Part shown: positions 10,822 through 23,556 of the stretch, piece after piece
Numbering within the stretch: position 1 is the first letter of the stretch
How the letters are laid out: every line of letters starts with the position of its first letter
Assembly: GCA_003952965.2 (NCBI GenBank)
Contig: CM025855.1
Coordinates: forward strand, 6,542,610 to 6,606,609
Direction: 5' to 3'
DNA from: Morella rubra
Taxonomy: Eukaryota > Streptophyta > Magnoliopsida > Fagales > Myricaceae
Length of the DNA: 64,000 nucleotides
Notes under the pieces: generated by a model
Seen by the model: the letters and a program-made list of their open reading frames with translations, nothing else
What the model was told of the DNA's origin: nothing
Databases searched by the model: none
Made by a program: the position numbers and the translations under genes

Positions 10822-13550
10822 TCACAGTGTGAGCTTGTATGCCATGGCCATCTTCGCGCTAGTACATGGCAATTGGCCTTGGGCAATGTCAAGTCTATCC
10901 TTGGCAAATAGCACACAGTTAGAGATGTCCGAATAACACTCCCGGTTAAGCTTGCGAAGCACTTGCTTCATCTTTATGAACTTGGAGCATAATCTAAAGG
11001 AGCTACTTTTTTTCTTAAGAGATGCAAGTCTAACCAACATAGTCGAATGATCAGACAAACCAGGAGGTAGAAAAATAGCTTCCCATAGATTAAAACGATC
11101 GTCCCAAGTTTTATCAACCAGAACCCGATCCAACTTAGGCATTATCGGCTCTTCTTCCCTCTTATTCGACCAGGTAAGAAAGTGACTCGTGAATTTGAGG
11201 CCATCCAATTCAACATCAAGAAGGCAAGATGCCTACTCATTCTTCCAATCCGACCATATTATGGAACCCCCATAGGATTCATCTTGACTCTTGACTGCAT
11301 TGAAGTCCACAAGCATAACCCACAGAATACCCAGATTGGCCTTACCAACCAAATCACTCCAAAGTTCTCTCCTCCGCTCATAGCAGTTATGCCCATAAAC
11401 AACAAAAATGCGACAATCCCACTTTTCAACCAGATGAGTAACAATGCAGTGGATACTCTACTCTGATCTACTAAGGCACTAAACCTTTAGAACTTCAAGG
11501 TTCCATCCCACCCAAATACGCCCAATAGGGGAGAAAGCATAGTTATCCAAAAAAATCCAAGTCTTAGCAATAGCCTTGCTCACAGTGTTCTTGTTCTGCT
11601 CCCTAACACGAGTCTCAACAAGACCAACAAAATCCAGATGGTGCTGATTAATGAATTTCCAAACTTCACTCTGCTTAAGAGGGTTATTAAGACCCCTAGA
11701 ATTCCAGCAACCAATCATTATACAAACACAAAAAAATGGGGCAATCAACTATCTCTTCTTCCTCCCGGAAGAGGGAGAAGATTTTTTTCACGCCTTATTA
11801 GTAGGGTCAATCTTCTTGGCCAAAGAAATCATTGGCCAAAATCTCCAGGCGGCTAGGTGGGGGGGAAGCATTATCAAATTTTTCATTACTTGGCAAAATA
11901 ACAGTTGCCTTAGCAGGTTTAGGTGTCTCAAAGTGATTAGAGAAACCAACCAGAAGGTTGTCAGTGCTAAGTTCATCCAAAAGTTTCAAGGATGGGACAA
12001 AAGCTTCCTCCACTGGATCTTTACCTTTCCTCTTCCTTTGGACCTTCACCCAATCCTCACTCCTGACATTAAAATTCTGAGATGCAATCTGCACTGGAAG
12101 TTGTCGAGATGTCTTTCTGCAAGAGGTAGTGGAGTGACCGAAACATTGGGATGAGCTGCAAATGTCTGGTGCCCAATCATACCCGACATATACAATAAAA
12201 GCATTACCTTCCTTATCACACACATTTACCTCATGAACCAGCTCCTTTGTAGCAGTAACCTCTATACAAACCCGGGCATAATCAATCCGTGACTTCTCAG
12301 AAGTCCTTCTGTCCGGGTACAGTGGTTTGCCAATGCCACTTCCAACCACACTAAACCCCTTAACAGTCCAACATTCAAGAGGCAAACCATACATCTTCAC
12401 CCAGATTGGAATTGTTATCAATTCATCCTTTAATAGGCAGAGGTTAGGTTGCCATCTTTTAAGAAAAATAGACCTATTAGCAAAATGCCAAGGGCCCCCC
12501 TCCAAAATCTTATCAAGAGTATCACTCCAGAGAAATTTAAATAAAGAAAACCATTTTCTGATGACATAACATCTACCAAGCCCTCCAAACTCCACGACCT
12601 TTTCGCAATAGAGTTGATAAACAAATAACTAAGCCTTTTTCCAATAAAGTGCCCAACCAGGGTACTCTCCCACTCCTCATGCCCTCCATCAGTGGTTCCT
12701 TCAAGAGGTAAAACCTTGACTTTCTCATCCTCAATAACAAGGGGAATATATTCAAGGTTTATCAGAGCACTTTGCTTATGAATATTTTTTTCTCGATTAC
12801 CCAGAGCAACTATCGCACAGGACTTTTGCTGCACAGGCTCAACATTACCATCCACAACAGCTTTAGTCACAGAAATATTACCATGGACTAAATGCTCTTG
12901 GGCAAAACGTGGAACAGAGAGTGGGCATCCAGACATTGAGTTGCTAATGGGGTCAGCATGATGCACACTCGAGTACCTCTGGGCACCTCCACGTCTCCCA
13001 CGATGGGTGGGTTTATGCTACGAGTGGTTTCTACCTGAGCGACCCTTCTTCTCCAAGTCCATCTCTGACTTCATCCGCTGCTTAAGTTCAGCCAGCTCGT
13101 CCTTCTGTCTCCTATTCTCAATCGCTACATCACTAATATAATTGTGGTTCTCATGGAATTCATCACTCGCGCCACCATGTAAGCCTTCCAAATCATTCAC
13201 CCAATCTGCTAATTCTACTGAATCCTTGATCCGTGATTCCAGGGCCACTACCATCACAGGGGCCTCGTTTGGAACTAGACCACCTCTATTCAAGTCCACT
13301 ACAAGGTGGACACCTAAAGGATTAGCTTGGCTGCCAAGAACGGCGCCAGAGATAGGGCACGACATCAGGGAAAATGAGAGAAACAAGGCGGTAGGGAAGT
13401 AAAGAGAAGAAAAGAAGCACGGAGAAGGGAGGAGGGGGGAAACAAGAGTAGCCTCCCCACTCCACGAGGAGGGGATTGCACTACAGAGAACAACGCAGGG
13501 GTGGAACGGAGGGGGTTTGCTTCATTTTTTAAGCCCTCCCTGACCTTTGT
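10822..13550 (-). mobile_element. LINE (L1-type) 5' half: ORF1 (DUF4283-like) and endonuclease
   Basis: Minus-strand order is as follows. A CT-rich leader (13550-13390) precedes an ORF at 13386-13018. The ORF1 nucleic-acid-binding domain of DUF4283 type lies at 12595-11807 (LEGGPWHFANRSIFL, IPIWVKMYGLPLE), followed by a basic region. An APE-type endonuclease is split over 11748-11479 (CWNSRGLNNPLKQ, FVGLVETRV), 11444-11259 and 11208-10822 (SNKREEEPIMPKLDRVLVD, PPGLSDHS). Frame changes and stops make it a dead copy. The reverse transcriptase is missing, the opposite of the usual 5' truncation, so the 3' half was lost by deletion. Its 5' end abuts exon 7 of the terpene synthase relic at about 13550. 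Confidence 0.85.
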
Positions 13551-14551
13551 TGACTAACAATTTACTGGGCCATCCTTGTAACGTTCATGGAGATTTCAAC
13601 ATATGTTTGGGAGAAAGGAGAACTAGCAATTAATTCTTTATTCATCTTCTTCCATGCTTCAGCAATCACAAACTTTACGTACTCACATGCCTCCTCTTCA
13701 CTAGCACAATTTCCTTCATGAAACACTGGATTGCGTTGGGAACATCACCCTCTCTATTTCTTCCTGCAGTTAATTTCAAAGTAGAAATATATAGTTGGGT
13801 GTTCCTGTGAAGTTTTATAAAGTATTCTCGATGAAACTCTATTTAGGTAGTCATTTGTGTACCTTTAAGGTTCCAAGATCATCTGCAAGTCGAAAGATAG
13901 TTGACGACCAGCAGATTATGTTCGGGTACTCTTCCAAAATATCCATGGCTTCCTTGATTATTTTATTTGTGACAAAAAAATAAGCATGCACTAGTACGAC
14001 CTGAGCCGCAATCGAAATCCATGCATTTTCAATGTATTCTTGAAGGGTTGGTGACTAGGTGTATATCTGATGTTATATCACTTCGCCTCGAGCAAATAAT
14101 ATCTACATAAATCTCCCCACTGGAACATTTACAAGCGAACATTAACGAGTTAGAAGAAGTGTATACAATCAACCCTTTCTCTAAACAAAACATGTTAGGG
14201 ACAAAATCAATACGATTATGAACTCAAAAGATAAATTCGTACCGCTTTCTTCAAGTATCAAACAATGTGAAATCGTTGTTCCTTAAGGGAGTCAAAAGCC
14301 ATTTCATTAATGTAATTGTGGAGAGTAAGGAAACATAACTGCTTGTAATATGGGAGATGATCGACGTTGGTATCCCATCTGAAATCAGAGAGTACAATAT
14401 TTTAGTCTCTTTGTCATTAACGTACGATAGCTACGTACGTAGATATCATATTTTTTAGGTGCAATATTGCAACTATTAATACAAACCCACCTATCAACAG
14501 CGTCCGTGAAAAGCTCAAGCTCTTCCAAAGTGCCATATACATCATAGACAT

Positions 14552-15878
14552 TGTAATGCCCCGGGCCCAAACTCCAAACAGAAAGATTTTCATATAAATT
14601 AAGGCTTTTTCACCATGGCTAATCATTTATCTAGGCCCCAATATTTCAAAACTAATTTGTACAACCTCAGCAAAATATTCATAAACCACAAAAAGCCCAA
14701 AAATATCAAGCCGAACCCAAAAATTTACATTAGCATATCCGATATTTCCAATATCAATGAAGATCTCCCAAAAGAAATACAATATCGAATTTCCCAATAT
14801 TAATCTCCAAAAGTACTCTTGCAAGACACGCCTTCAAAACACAAATCTATTTGAACCTCCTCGAACTCCTCTAATTTCGCTAACTCTGAAAAATATGAGA
14901 ATAAGTGGTAAGCTACGACTAGCTCAATAAGTAACAAATCAATAGGGGTTGGAGAAAAGACAATTTTATCACAATAACCGAAATCCAAAATAAAACAATG
15001 GTGAGCCATACCAAATCAAAATACAAGTTTGTAACAAAAATATCCAAGGCCACGCAATATAGGGAAATCACTGATGGTCACACAGACCTCAATGGTCACA
15101 AAGACCTCAATGGTCACACAGACCTCAATTGTCACACAGACCCAATGTCATATAGACCTCTAGGCCACAAAGACCTCCAAATACCACGAGGGTATCAAAT
15201 TGGCCACATAGACCACAAGGATAAATTGGCCACACAGACCACAGAGATATATCACCAACGCAAGGATAATTTTCACAGTATGCTCACCAAAACAAGTTAT
15301 AAATATTTCAATTAAGTTTCATGAAATCTCGACAATCTCATTTTACCAAAATTTGTTAAGTTCCCCAAATAATACATCAAAACCATATAAAATACGATAC
15401 ACGTTTAAAAATCTCATTAAAGAACCACTTACCTCAAATGTTTAACCAATCTTTATTGTTTCTTCAATAATTGTCGAACAATCTCTTAGAACCTAGTAGC
15501 ACCACCTCAAATCCAAATTTTGGTCTCCAATATACATTCTTTGTGACCATTTATTAACCTCGATCTCTGTAACTTTTTAAATTCAAACATATCTCTATCC
15601 ATAACTTTAAAATACAAATATAAAATCCTTATCCATATCTTTCAAATTCAAACATAAGAATAATCTTTATCCATATTTAACCTTTAAATTCAAACCTAGG
15701 TTCAAATATCTATTCAAACCTTTAAATTCAAATATAGATCACATCTCCATCTCACTACCTTTAAATTCAAAAATACAATTCAACCTCTATTCAAAAATCA
15801 AAAATAGGATTAAGCCTTATCTCTTCGCTTTAAAATTCAAATTAATCACTTAATACCCTTTCGGGATGGGGTATTATA
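14552..15878 (+). mobile_element. Probable solo LTR inside terpene synthase exon 4
   Basis: The block begins TGTAATGCCCCGGGCCC and ends GGGATGGGGTATTATA, near-inverted ends of the kind seen on plant gypsy-type LTRs. It is flanked by a 5-base duplication GACAT (14547-14551 and 15879-15883). It is 1327 bp long and holds no ORF with recognisable retroelement proteins, which fits a solo LTR left by LTR-LTR recombination. A 5-base duplication is standard for LTR retroelement integration. The interior has a small TCACACAGACC minisatellite. Superfamily (gypsy) is inferred from the terminal sequence only. Confidence 0.75.
15072..15245. repeat. Minisatellite, GGTCACACAGACCTCAAT-type units
   Basis: About nine imperfect units built on (G/T)(G/C)(T/C)CACA(C/A)AGACC follow one another with 9-18 base spacing. 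They produce an artificial repetitive ORF (DGHTDLNGHKDLNGHTDLN). They lie inside the solo LTR and probably arose there by slippage. Confidence 0.8.
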
Positions 15879-17639
15879 GACATCATCTATTGTTGTTATG
15901 AGTGCATTGACTCTCGCTAACATTCTCCTGCAATATCCATGTTAAGGCTGAAATATAACTCCCACTGTCCATAAGAAATTCTCCAGTATCCTATCCCTCG
16001 CAAAGTTTAAGTTTTCTTTAATGCCAGTGCTCCTCCACCACATATATATGAACCAAAGAAAATGACTTGTTAAATTGACTCCAAATTGGACGACTCAATC
16101 CCATGCGGTATGGAGATACCATGTTAATTAATGACTAGAGCCGAGCCGAGCTCAGCCGAGTCACAGGATTAGGTGAGATTAAATCTCACACGTACATCTA
16201 TGGATTCATACAATCTAGAATAGGGAATCCGAACCGGCCTCAAATGAGGGTCTCAGCCTTTTTGGGTGAGATCCACAATTTCAAAATTAGGATATTCATG
16301 CTGTAAATACTCTTTACATGGTACACAATAAATGGGTGTGTATATATATATGGTGAAACTCTTGTTTTTCTGGATAAGATCCATATAAAAAATGAGGATA
16401 AGTAGGTATTCTTTTTACCTTGAAGCGTCTTTTAGATCTTCTTGGTGGGCTGCCTGTAATCATGTTGAAGTCCAATTCTGCGAGCTCAAGCAAGATAGGA
16501 TTCGTGTCTTCGTTCCTCCTATATTCATCAATGAACCACCTTGCTTCCAATCTCAGCATCCTCCAATGCAATGGAAGCTCCAGGGCATGGCTCACCACAG
16601 CAAAAAGATTTCCATCTTTGTTTTCTTCAACGTACTCTTCGAGTTGTTTAGTTGCAAAATCTCTTGCTTCCTCCAAGATACTCTTACCTTCTATCAAAAG
16701 AAATGAGGCTTCATACAAGCATAACAATCCCTTGATATCTTCGGTAAGACATGCCTTGAACGTTCCTTTCTGATTTTTGAAACTATTGAAAATCTCTGCG
16801 TGTAATTAACGAAGCTCACATTATCAACCGTAAATGATGGGTTAAAATTTACATGCTTCACTTATCCAGTCAAAGCATTTCTTGTAAGATGGTTTACCTT
16901 GAGGCACCCTATATCCGTGTTGCCTTAGCAGTCTAAATTTAAGAGCGCTAGCGTATAAATTGCCTCTGTTGCACATCTCATCAATATCGTTTGTGATGTA
17001 TATAGCTTCCAATATTCTGCTTATTTTGTCTTCAAAGTGATAAGATAATCCAAGTCTTTGTAAGATATAAATCAACTCAAGTTGCTCTAAAGGATCCACC
17101 GCTTCGTCAAGCATCATTCTCACATCTCCCTTCAACTTATCAATTCGTCTGCTGCATGATTCGCCCTGGCAATTCAATTTGGGCACTAGGCCAAATACCA
17201 TTAATTGATGTCAAACATATAAATATTAACAGTAACAATCGATGACAAATATTGATGTACCACATATTCACTTCTCAACGACTCTATATAATCGTAGTGC
17301 CATATGGTCGATTGGTAGTTTCCAGATCGACGAGCAACAACAGGATGGCTTGAGATTTCAGTGGTGGCCTTGCACTAGAAAGTTGGAACACTGCCAGTCC
17401 TCGTGGATGTCACAAGTGAGATGGGAATTTTAGAAGGGGAAAGTCTCTGGAAATTGAAGTTAGGGACCGCAGAAGCAAGCAGGGGAAGATCCATATTTGA
17501 GAAAAAGCATTTCACGAAGCTTACTATAATGGTTTTGGGATTGAATAGCTTACTTGGTAACATATGCTTCCGATATATGTATTTATATATGCCTCCTGGA
17601 AGTGATCTGTCATAGTGTCATCCACTCATCTTTGTCATG

Positions 17640-19640
17640 CATCCACAGATCCACTCCTCTGTCATAACGCTTTTCCATATGACCATTAAAAATATTATAA
17701 ACTGACGGATATGCTCTTTCAAGACAAATGTTTGGATGCATTATTAAATGTTACACTTGTTTGAAAAAATTAAAGGACAAGAACAAATTGATATCAAACT
17801 TCTTGTAGTTTTATATATATTACTCTAGAACATGATATATATAGCACTCAAAAATCCCTATATATATATATAACTTTTATTAAATGTGAAAGTTTGCCTG
17901 CGGAAAATTAACTTACCAATTCTCTTTGTTGATCCCGAGAATTTTTCAATAATCTTTAGGTTCTTGTCGATCTCACAATCTTGAAAATTTCACAATAGCA
18001 GCCCAAATGTTCTTCTCCTTCCTCTCCACGCTCACAACTGTGTAGGATTTTTCTGAGTCATGATGGTCAACTCTCAAAACTAACAATTAGTCCATTAGGG
18101 TAGACTATCTCATAGCTATCCTTATATATGAAAACCCTAATTGTGATATGCGTTAGATCGTTAGGGATCTCAGATCTCCACCGTAGGATCATATGGAAAA
18201 CTCTTTTTCCATTAACTCCCTTATATTCTTTAATTCTGAATTTTAGGCTTCTACTAATTGTAATCATGTCAATCAACATATTACAATTCACCCCCGAGAA
18301 TTTGAGATTGATTTGTGAAATCTCTTTTGCTAACAATTATTCGTTTATTTATCCTTCCACCATACTATATTCCACATGAGTCAATAGGATCGGAATCATA
18401 TCACTGATTAAGTCCCTAACTCATATAATTCTCAATTCACAATCTGTAACTCGTTGGACTATCAATTGTTTCCAAAACATTTCACAAATAAATATAATAT
18501 ATATATATATATTAATTTTTGAAAAACATTTTCACAAAATACCATTGGCCAATGGATTATTTTTCTAGTCCAACCCTATAGATATCTTGAATATACTGCC
18601 TCATCAAGAGACTGGTGGATTCCTTATTGAGCATTTATACAAACCCACTTATTATATACAAGACCCAACGTTATCTGGAATATTTGACCTAGAAAGAGCA
18701 TTATCAAATGACTCAGTCAAAGCACAAGTACACAACAAACAGATCTCTATAAACCTCTCAGGCCTAAGGATATAATAAACTAATTGTGTTGAATACCTTC
18801 TCAATATCAGTGATCAATTCCATAAGGTATTCATATTTGATCTCGTTCAGTGCATGTACTCTTACATTACACCCACTCGTTTGCTTAAGGTCACCACCTC
18901 AATGACGAAGTCCATCATCCTATAAATAGAGGCACAACAAGTGTAGACCTATCGTACATCAATATGTACCTTGGTCTAGAACAAAACATCAAGTGAACAA
19001 GGAACCGAAAAGTCATACTTCCCTGCCTTTGATTCATTAATCATTGGCATGACTTTTCTACAATGTCACTTGATAATAACCGTGTAACATTTTATGTCAT
19101 AATATATTACCCAATAAATAAATATAAACATGTGACATCTAAATAACTATTATTTAGACAAATAATTTTTGGGGCATATTTCTTACAAAACGTGATTAAT
19201 TAGGTGTTAGGGTTTGTTTCGACTGCACATGCATGCACATGCTGCTAGCTAGAGGCCACGGGTAGGCCTCTACTGAATCCAACCAATGAACGATAGTTAC
19301 GAGGTTCATCTAGCCACGAGGAACATGCATGACTTTTTTTTTTTTTTTTGGGATGATCATGATCCTTGTCTTTTATTAGATACAACGTGGGGCCCCGATT
19401 TCCTGTACAAATATATAGAGTGCCACATCCCTTTGGTGACATTGATATATGCTTTCTAATTATGGCCCGTTAGATGTCAGATGAAATTTTGTAAATCTGC
19501 TATATATCTACATTTGGGAGTCCGTATCAAATGACGTTGACGACATTTCATATGGGGTGATCATGATAACATGCAACCTGATAGTAGCATCCATATGCAT
19601 TCAAACTCAACCCCACAAGTCTAAAGGCGGGGCAGTTTAG
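17640..19640. repeat. Segmental duplication, copy A (terpene synthase upstream flank), interrupted
   Basis: Two blocks, 17700-17884 and 19190-19620, match 27300-27440, 27540-27745 and 29700-29930 in the same order. Shared landmarks are TATAGCACTCAAAAA(A)TCCCTATATATA, CTGAATCCAACCAAT, GGGATGATCATGA, and TTTGGTGACATTGATATATG followed by CTTTCTAATTATGGCCC. Copy A is interrupted by a 1.3-kb LTR-like block (17885-19187), copy B by a LINE. The duplicated unit is the region upstream of the terpene synthase; no terpene synthase exon is seen beside copy B. Confidence 0.75.
17885..19187 (-). mobile_element. Probable LTR (copia-like, solo) in the duplicated flank
   Basis: On the minus strand this block starts TGTAAGAAATATGCCCC and ends CCGCAGGCAAACTTTCACA, the TG...CA limits and U5-like end of many plant copia LTRs. 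It has no coding sequence I can recognise, and it interrupts a segment that is otherwise collinear with the copy near 27400-27560. I do not see a clean target duplication (TTAAA left, AAACG right), and the other copy keeps about 100 bases missing here. A deletion may have accompanied the insertion. Confidence 0.5.
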
Positions 19641-20870
19641 TGCTATTAATTATTGGCCCAAATGCTCAACGTAGAATTATGAACAGTGCTTTAACCTATC
19701 CCATCAACTAAATTGTATTAGAAATAAAAAATTGGCCTAAATGCTCAACGTAGAATTATGAACAAAAATTGATTTCTGACTAGCATTAATTGAAAAACAC
19801 CTGGAAGCAGGAAAAAAGAAATTCTTCGTAATGCAAAAAATTTGTCTTAGAGTTACGATGCCAAAAATTAAGGACTAAAAGCATTAAAAATATTAGAATA
19901 CATGTACCGTAATATGTACTGCTACTGAAAGGTGACAATTGTATCTATGTACCGTACTAAAAATTAAGGATTGTATCTTAGGTGACATGTACCGTACTAA
20001 TATATGATTCATGAATCTTCTCTAATACATCATCATCAAAACAGTCAACCAAATATTGGGGTAATTAAACATGGTTTAAAATCTACAATGGTACTATTGC
20101 CTATATCAAATTAAAATCTGCCATTAGATTTTCGTGCTTAATTAAACATGGTTTAACTTGTGTTGTTGATCACTCTCTTGTTCCTTTCTCCTCTACACTG
20201 CATTCATTTTGTTAATTTGAAGTTCCTTTTGGCAATCTTCAAACATTATTATTCCTTTGAGGTCGTCTGCTATCTTGTTCCTTTCTCCTCTACACTGCAT
20301 TCATTTTGTTAATTTGAAGTTGCTTTTGGCAATCTTCAACATTATTATTCCTTTGAGGTTGTCTGCTATAAAAACAAAGTATATATTTCATATGAAGCCT
20401 CATGATGCTTAACAACAAGTTTATATATCAGATGAAAATAATTAATCAAACTTAGCAATTGTTTAAAGATCATTAATGTTGCTGTCAATTGCTTATTCTG
20501 AGGGCTATTAACAGCTTGACAAGAGTCATATTTCATGAACGAGATAACTGAGAATTTCAATGTTTATTGCTTAAAATGGGGGATGAGTGTCTGCACAAGA
20601 GCCGTGATTCATGAAAAAACATTAGCAATCTTGCAAAGAAAGAAAGCCCTTCTAAAATCTTATATATGATGGGATATTCCTTAACAGTTTGATCTATACA
20701 AGTGTAACATAGAATCCATCCCTAATTTCATCTCTAATCCACAAATCCACCCCAATTTCATCTCTAATACATAACACATAAATCCATCCCCAATTCGGCA
20801 ATTCTCAAATCCCTAATTTCATAAAATCTCCAACTCCAGTCTCCCTAATCACAATTTCATAACATCGTTC
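19640..20870. other. AT-rich intergenic region with short direct repeats
   Basis: No gene is recognised. Short repeats are evident: AATGCTCAACGTAGAATTAT occurs at 19661 and 19740, and GTACCGTACTAA near 19949 and 19989. ORFs are short and uninformative. Confidence 0.5.
20175..20369. repeat. Tandem duplication, about 97 bp
   Basis: Two adjacent copies run from CTTGTTCCTTTCTCCTCTAC to TTGAGGT(C/T)GTCTGCTAT, first at about 20177-20272 and then 20273-20369. They differ by only a few bases, so the event is fairly recent. Confidence 0.9.
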
Positions 20871-20876
20871 ACCTAT

Positions 20877-20877
<1 letters not shown>

Positions 20878-20916
<39 letters not shown>
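20878..20916. repeat. (GA)n microsatellite
   Basis: An uninterrupted GA run of about 38 bases lies at the edge of a GC-richer block (20917-21180) that resembles a promoter or leader. No gene follows on either strand. Confidence 0.9.
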
Positions 20917-20919
<3 letters not shown>

Positions 20920-21824
20920 GGCTGGCGGCCGGCGGTGGGTGGCTAAGAAACACTGAAAGAGAGTGAGATCAGAGAAGTGAGAAGATAACAGAGGAGAGAA
21001 AGTGAAAATAACAGAGAGAAGTGGCCGACATGCATACCTGGTGCGGTGGACGGCAGTGGGGGTTGTGGAGCAACTGAGCGGGCAACGCTGCAACGGGCAG
21101 CTGGCCGACTGGGTCACAGGACTCACGGCTGAGAAGTGGAACTGTGAGAGAGATTGAGTAAGAGGGGGGCGCATGTGATTTTTTAAATCTAGGGTGAAAC
21201 ACCATTTCATCCTTGTTTTAATTTCTTTTCTTTTTTTTTTAGCAAAGGGTGAAACGACTCCGTTTCACCCTCTGCTTATAAAAAAATAAAAAAGGGTCGG
21301 GCCCATGGGTATTGGGCCTAGGCCAACTTATGAAAAAAAATTACATGTAAAATCTGGAGCAATGGGTAGCAGTCACCCAGGGCCGCTACGCCCTCCTTCC
21401 ACTACTGCCTGAAAGACTTGGCGTAAGAATCTTATAAAGAGAGAAAATTTGTACCCAATTGAAGGCCTCTGTGGATTAATATTTCCACGTTCAACCACTA
21501 TTTTGGGAGTGAAATTTGAATGAGTTGGGATTTTAGGTTAAAGTATTGACCTGTTGCTACTATTTTGTGCTCTACTAATTTTTAGAATTAAATTTCTTTA
21601 ATTAAATTTGAACCACTTAATTAAATCTTGGTGTATTGTTATTCTCATTTATCTATTTCTTGGTGATTCTAAAATATTTATTGGTCAATATATAACAGAG
21701 AAATTTTTTTTTTTTTTGGGTTCTTTTTTGGCATTTATTAATGAATCGATGGGACGATATTGCATTCATGGTATTAATTGTAGCTAGGGCTAGCTATATG
21801 CAAAACCGATTCAAGAGTAAGGCA
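20917..21824. other. Intergenic, no recognisable gene
   Basis: A GA/GC-rich 250-base stretch is followed by an inverted pair GGGTGAAACGACTCCGTTTCACCC at 21247-21270 and by AT-rich sequence up to the second CACTA element. The minus-strand ORFs at 20869-21210 are proline/serine/cysteine-rich artefacts of composition. Confidence 0.5.
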
Positions 21825-22277
21825 CACTAACAAAAAAACTGGAATTTAGCTGCGGTCACTAAAAACGCCGCTAAAGACACACTTTAGCGGTGTTCATGGA
21901 CAAATGTCGCTACAAACCACCTATAGCGGCTGTCCGCGACGCTGCTACAGACACCCTTTAATGGCATTTGTGAACAAACACCGCTAACAATATGATTTCT
22001 GACTGTTGCTACAAACGCACTTTAGCGGTGTTTTTTCACAAACACTGCTAAAGATCTAATTTCTAATAGCGATTTTGTTAGCGGCCATCGCTGACCGCCG
22101 CTATAAACACCCTTTAGCGGTGTTTTTTACAAACGCCGCTAAAGGTCTAATTTTTAGCAGTATTTGTGTCCAAACGCTACTATAATTTAAGTATCTATAG
22201 TAGCGGTCATAGTGACTTTCGCTATAGGTCAACTTTTTAGCAGCGTTTGTTGACACAAACGTTGCTATAGGTATAAG

Positions 22278-22280
<3 letters not shown>

Positions 22281-22318
<38 letters not shown>
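22281..22318. repeat. (TA)n microsatellite
   Basis: An AT run of about 37 bases in the left subterminal region of CACTA element 2, at the site where element 1 has a short A/T run (4950 and 5310). It is probably an expanded element feature. Confidence 0.9.
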
Positions 22319-22320
<2 letters not shown>

Positions 22321-23371
22321 TTATAAGTTATTTAATGTTAATAATTATTTTATATATTATTTATTCCTTTTAATATATAATTTTATTTTGTCATGTATTT
22401 GAAAATTTTTATTTTAAAGGACCTACTTAATAAAATATGGAATTAGAGGGAGTGTTATGAAAATTGAAGTTGTTATATGATATATTTTAAATTATACCTA
22501 TGGTTGTTATGGTAATTGCATATTTATTGACTAAATCTAAGTAGTTTAGAAAACATTTATTATCATACTTATAATGAGCATATATATTTTGAATAATTAG
22601 TAATATAATACTATTTAATTAGGACATTATTTAATTTCAAACAAAAAGATATTGTGAGATTAGCTTATGCAATTAAAGTACATAACTTAATATATGGTCT
22701 TAGAGGTTATGATTTAGTCATTAGTATATAGGTACATACATATAAAGTACTTAAGTTAATTAGCCATCATTAGGTATATAGGTACATACATATAAAGTAC
22801 TTAAATTAATTAGCACATATCATGTATATGATAAACACATATAACAAATCATGCAATGTTATATAGAAAGCATTATACTTTTAAATTATAAGTATTATAT
22901 ATTATTACTACCAACTTATTTTAATTAAGATTATTATACTAGTTATGAAAAATAGTGTAAAATAATATGCTATGTATTTAATACTAAATATAAAGATTTT
23001 TAAATACTATTATAAATTACAACTGATTTTAATTTACTAAAAACATGTATAGAACTTTATATAAAAAAAACTGAAAACGGGTGAGTTTAGAGTGTAATAA
23101 CGAAATCAATTTTATATTATGATATAATATTGATTCAAACTATATCTATTAGATGAATAAAAAATAAAAGAAAATTGAGAGAAAAATTTTCATTTAGCGC
23201 CAAAGTTTTCCCTCCCTACTACTGGATCAAAACCCCTATTTTTTTCAATTCTCAATGTCGATCGTCTCCTTGCAAGCCACGCCCAACAAGGAGGATATTC
23301 AGACAAGGAGAAGGGCTACATCGACCTAAGAAAGACGTGGGTTTCCGACGAGGATGTGTTGCAGACAAAGC

Positions 23372-23466
23372 GAGCTCCCCCAGCTTGCCATGGTCGGCAG
23401 CCAGAGCAGCGGCAAGTCTAGCGTGCTCGAGGCCCTAGTCGGCCGCGACTTCCTTCTTCGAGAACT
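23372..23466 (+). pseudogene. Captured dynamin-related protein exon (P-loop)
   Basis: The plus strand encodes [20 protein letters not shown] followed by ALVGRDF, the G1/P-loop of dynamin-family GTPases and closest in memory to plant DRP3-type fission dynamins. The segment is GC-rich, unlike its surroundings. After VGRDF the family sequence is lost near 23460, so only the start of the GTPase domain was captured. The leader upstream (from about 23190) resembles that of element 1. It cannot encode a functional GTPase. Confidence 0.9.
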
Positions 23467-23556
23467 GATTGGAGGTGTGTGGTCTGAACATTTTCATTAA
23501 AAAGGAGCATTTCATGAAGCCTTGACAGACTTTTCTAGTTACGAATGAAATTTCCA

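Larger units (their letters stand above)
13556..17494 (-). pseudogene. Terpene synthase pseudogene (TPS-b, monoterpene-synthase-like)
   Basis: Seven exons are visible: 17494-17261, 17165-16898, 16795-16419, about 16041-14491 (interrupted by 14552-15878), 14378-14243, 14119-13863 and 13763-13556. Exon 1 has a plastid-type leader, then RRSGNYQSTIWHYDYI, the RR(x)8W-like motif of cyclising monoterpene synthases. Exon 4 holds WWRSTGIKENLNFARDR and the [12 protein letters not shown] (DDxxD) metal-binding motif. Exon 6 has LADDLGT, the start of the second metal site. Damage: TAG at codon 40, a one-base insertion near 16460, TAA at 15944-15942, TGA in exon 5 (near 14263), TGA in exon 6 (LLEAK then stop), at least two frameshifts in exon 7, no AG directly before exon 4, and an LTR in the DDxxD codons. 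The 3' end is lost at the LINE. Confidence 0.9.

Noticed and set aside
15072-15245. Possible CRISPR-like repeat array
   Set aside because: Units are short, imperfect and have no unique spacers; this is a plant minisatellite.
14998-15315. ORF with DGHTDLNGHKDLNGHTDLN repeats
   Set aside because: A minisatellite in a solo LTR, open by chance of repeat length.
18067-18379. Overlapping ORFs of 83-89 codons on both strands
   Set aside because: They lie in a probable LTR; no protein homology recognised.
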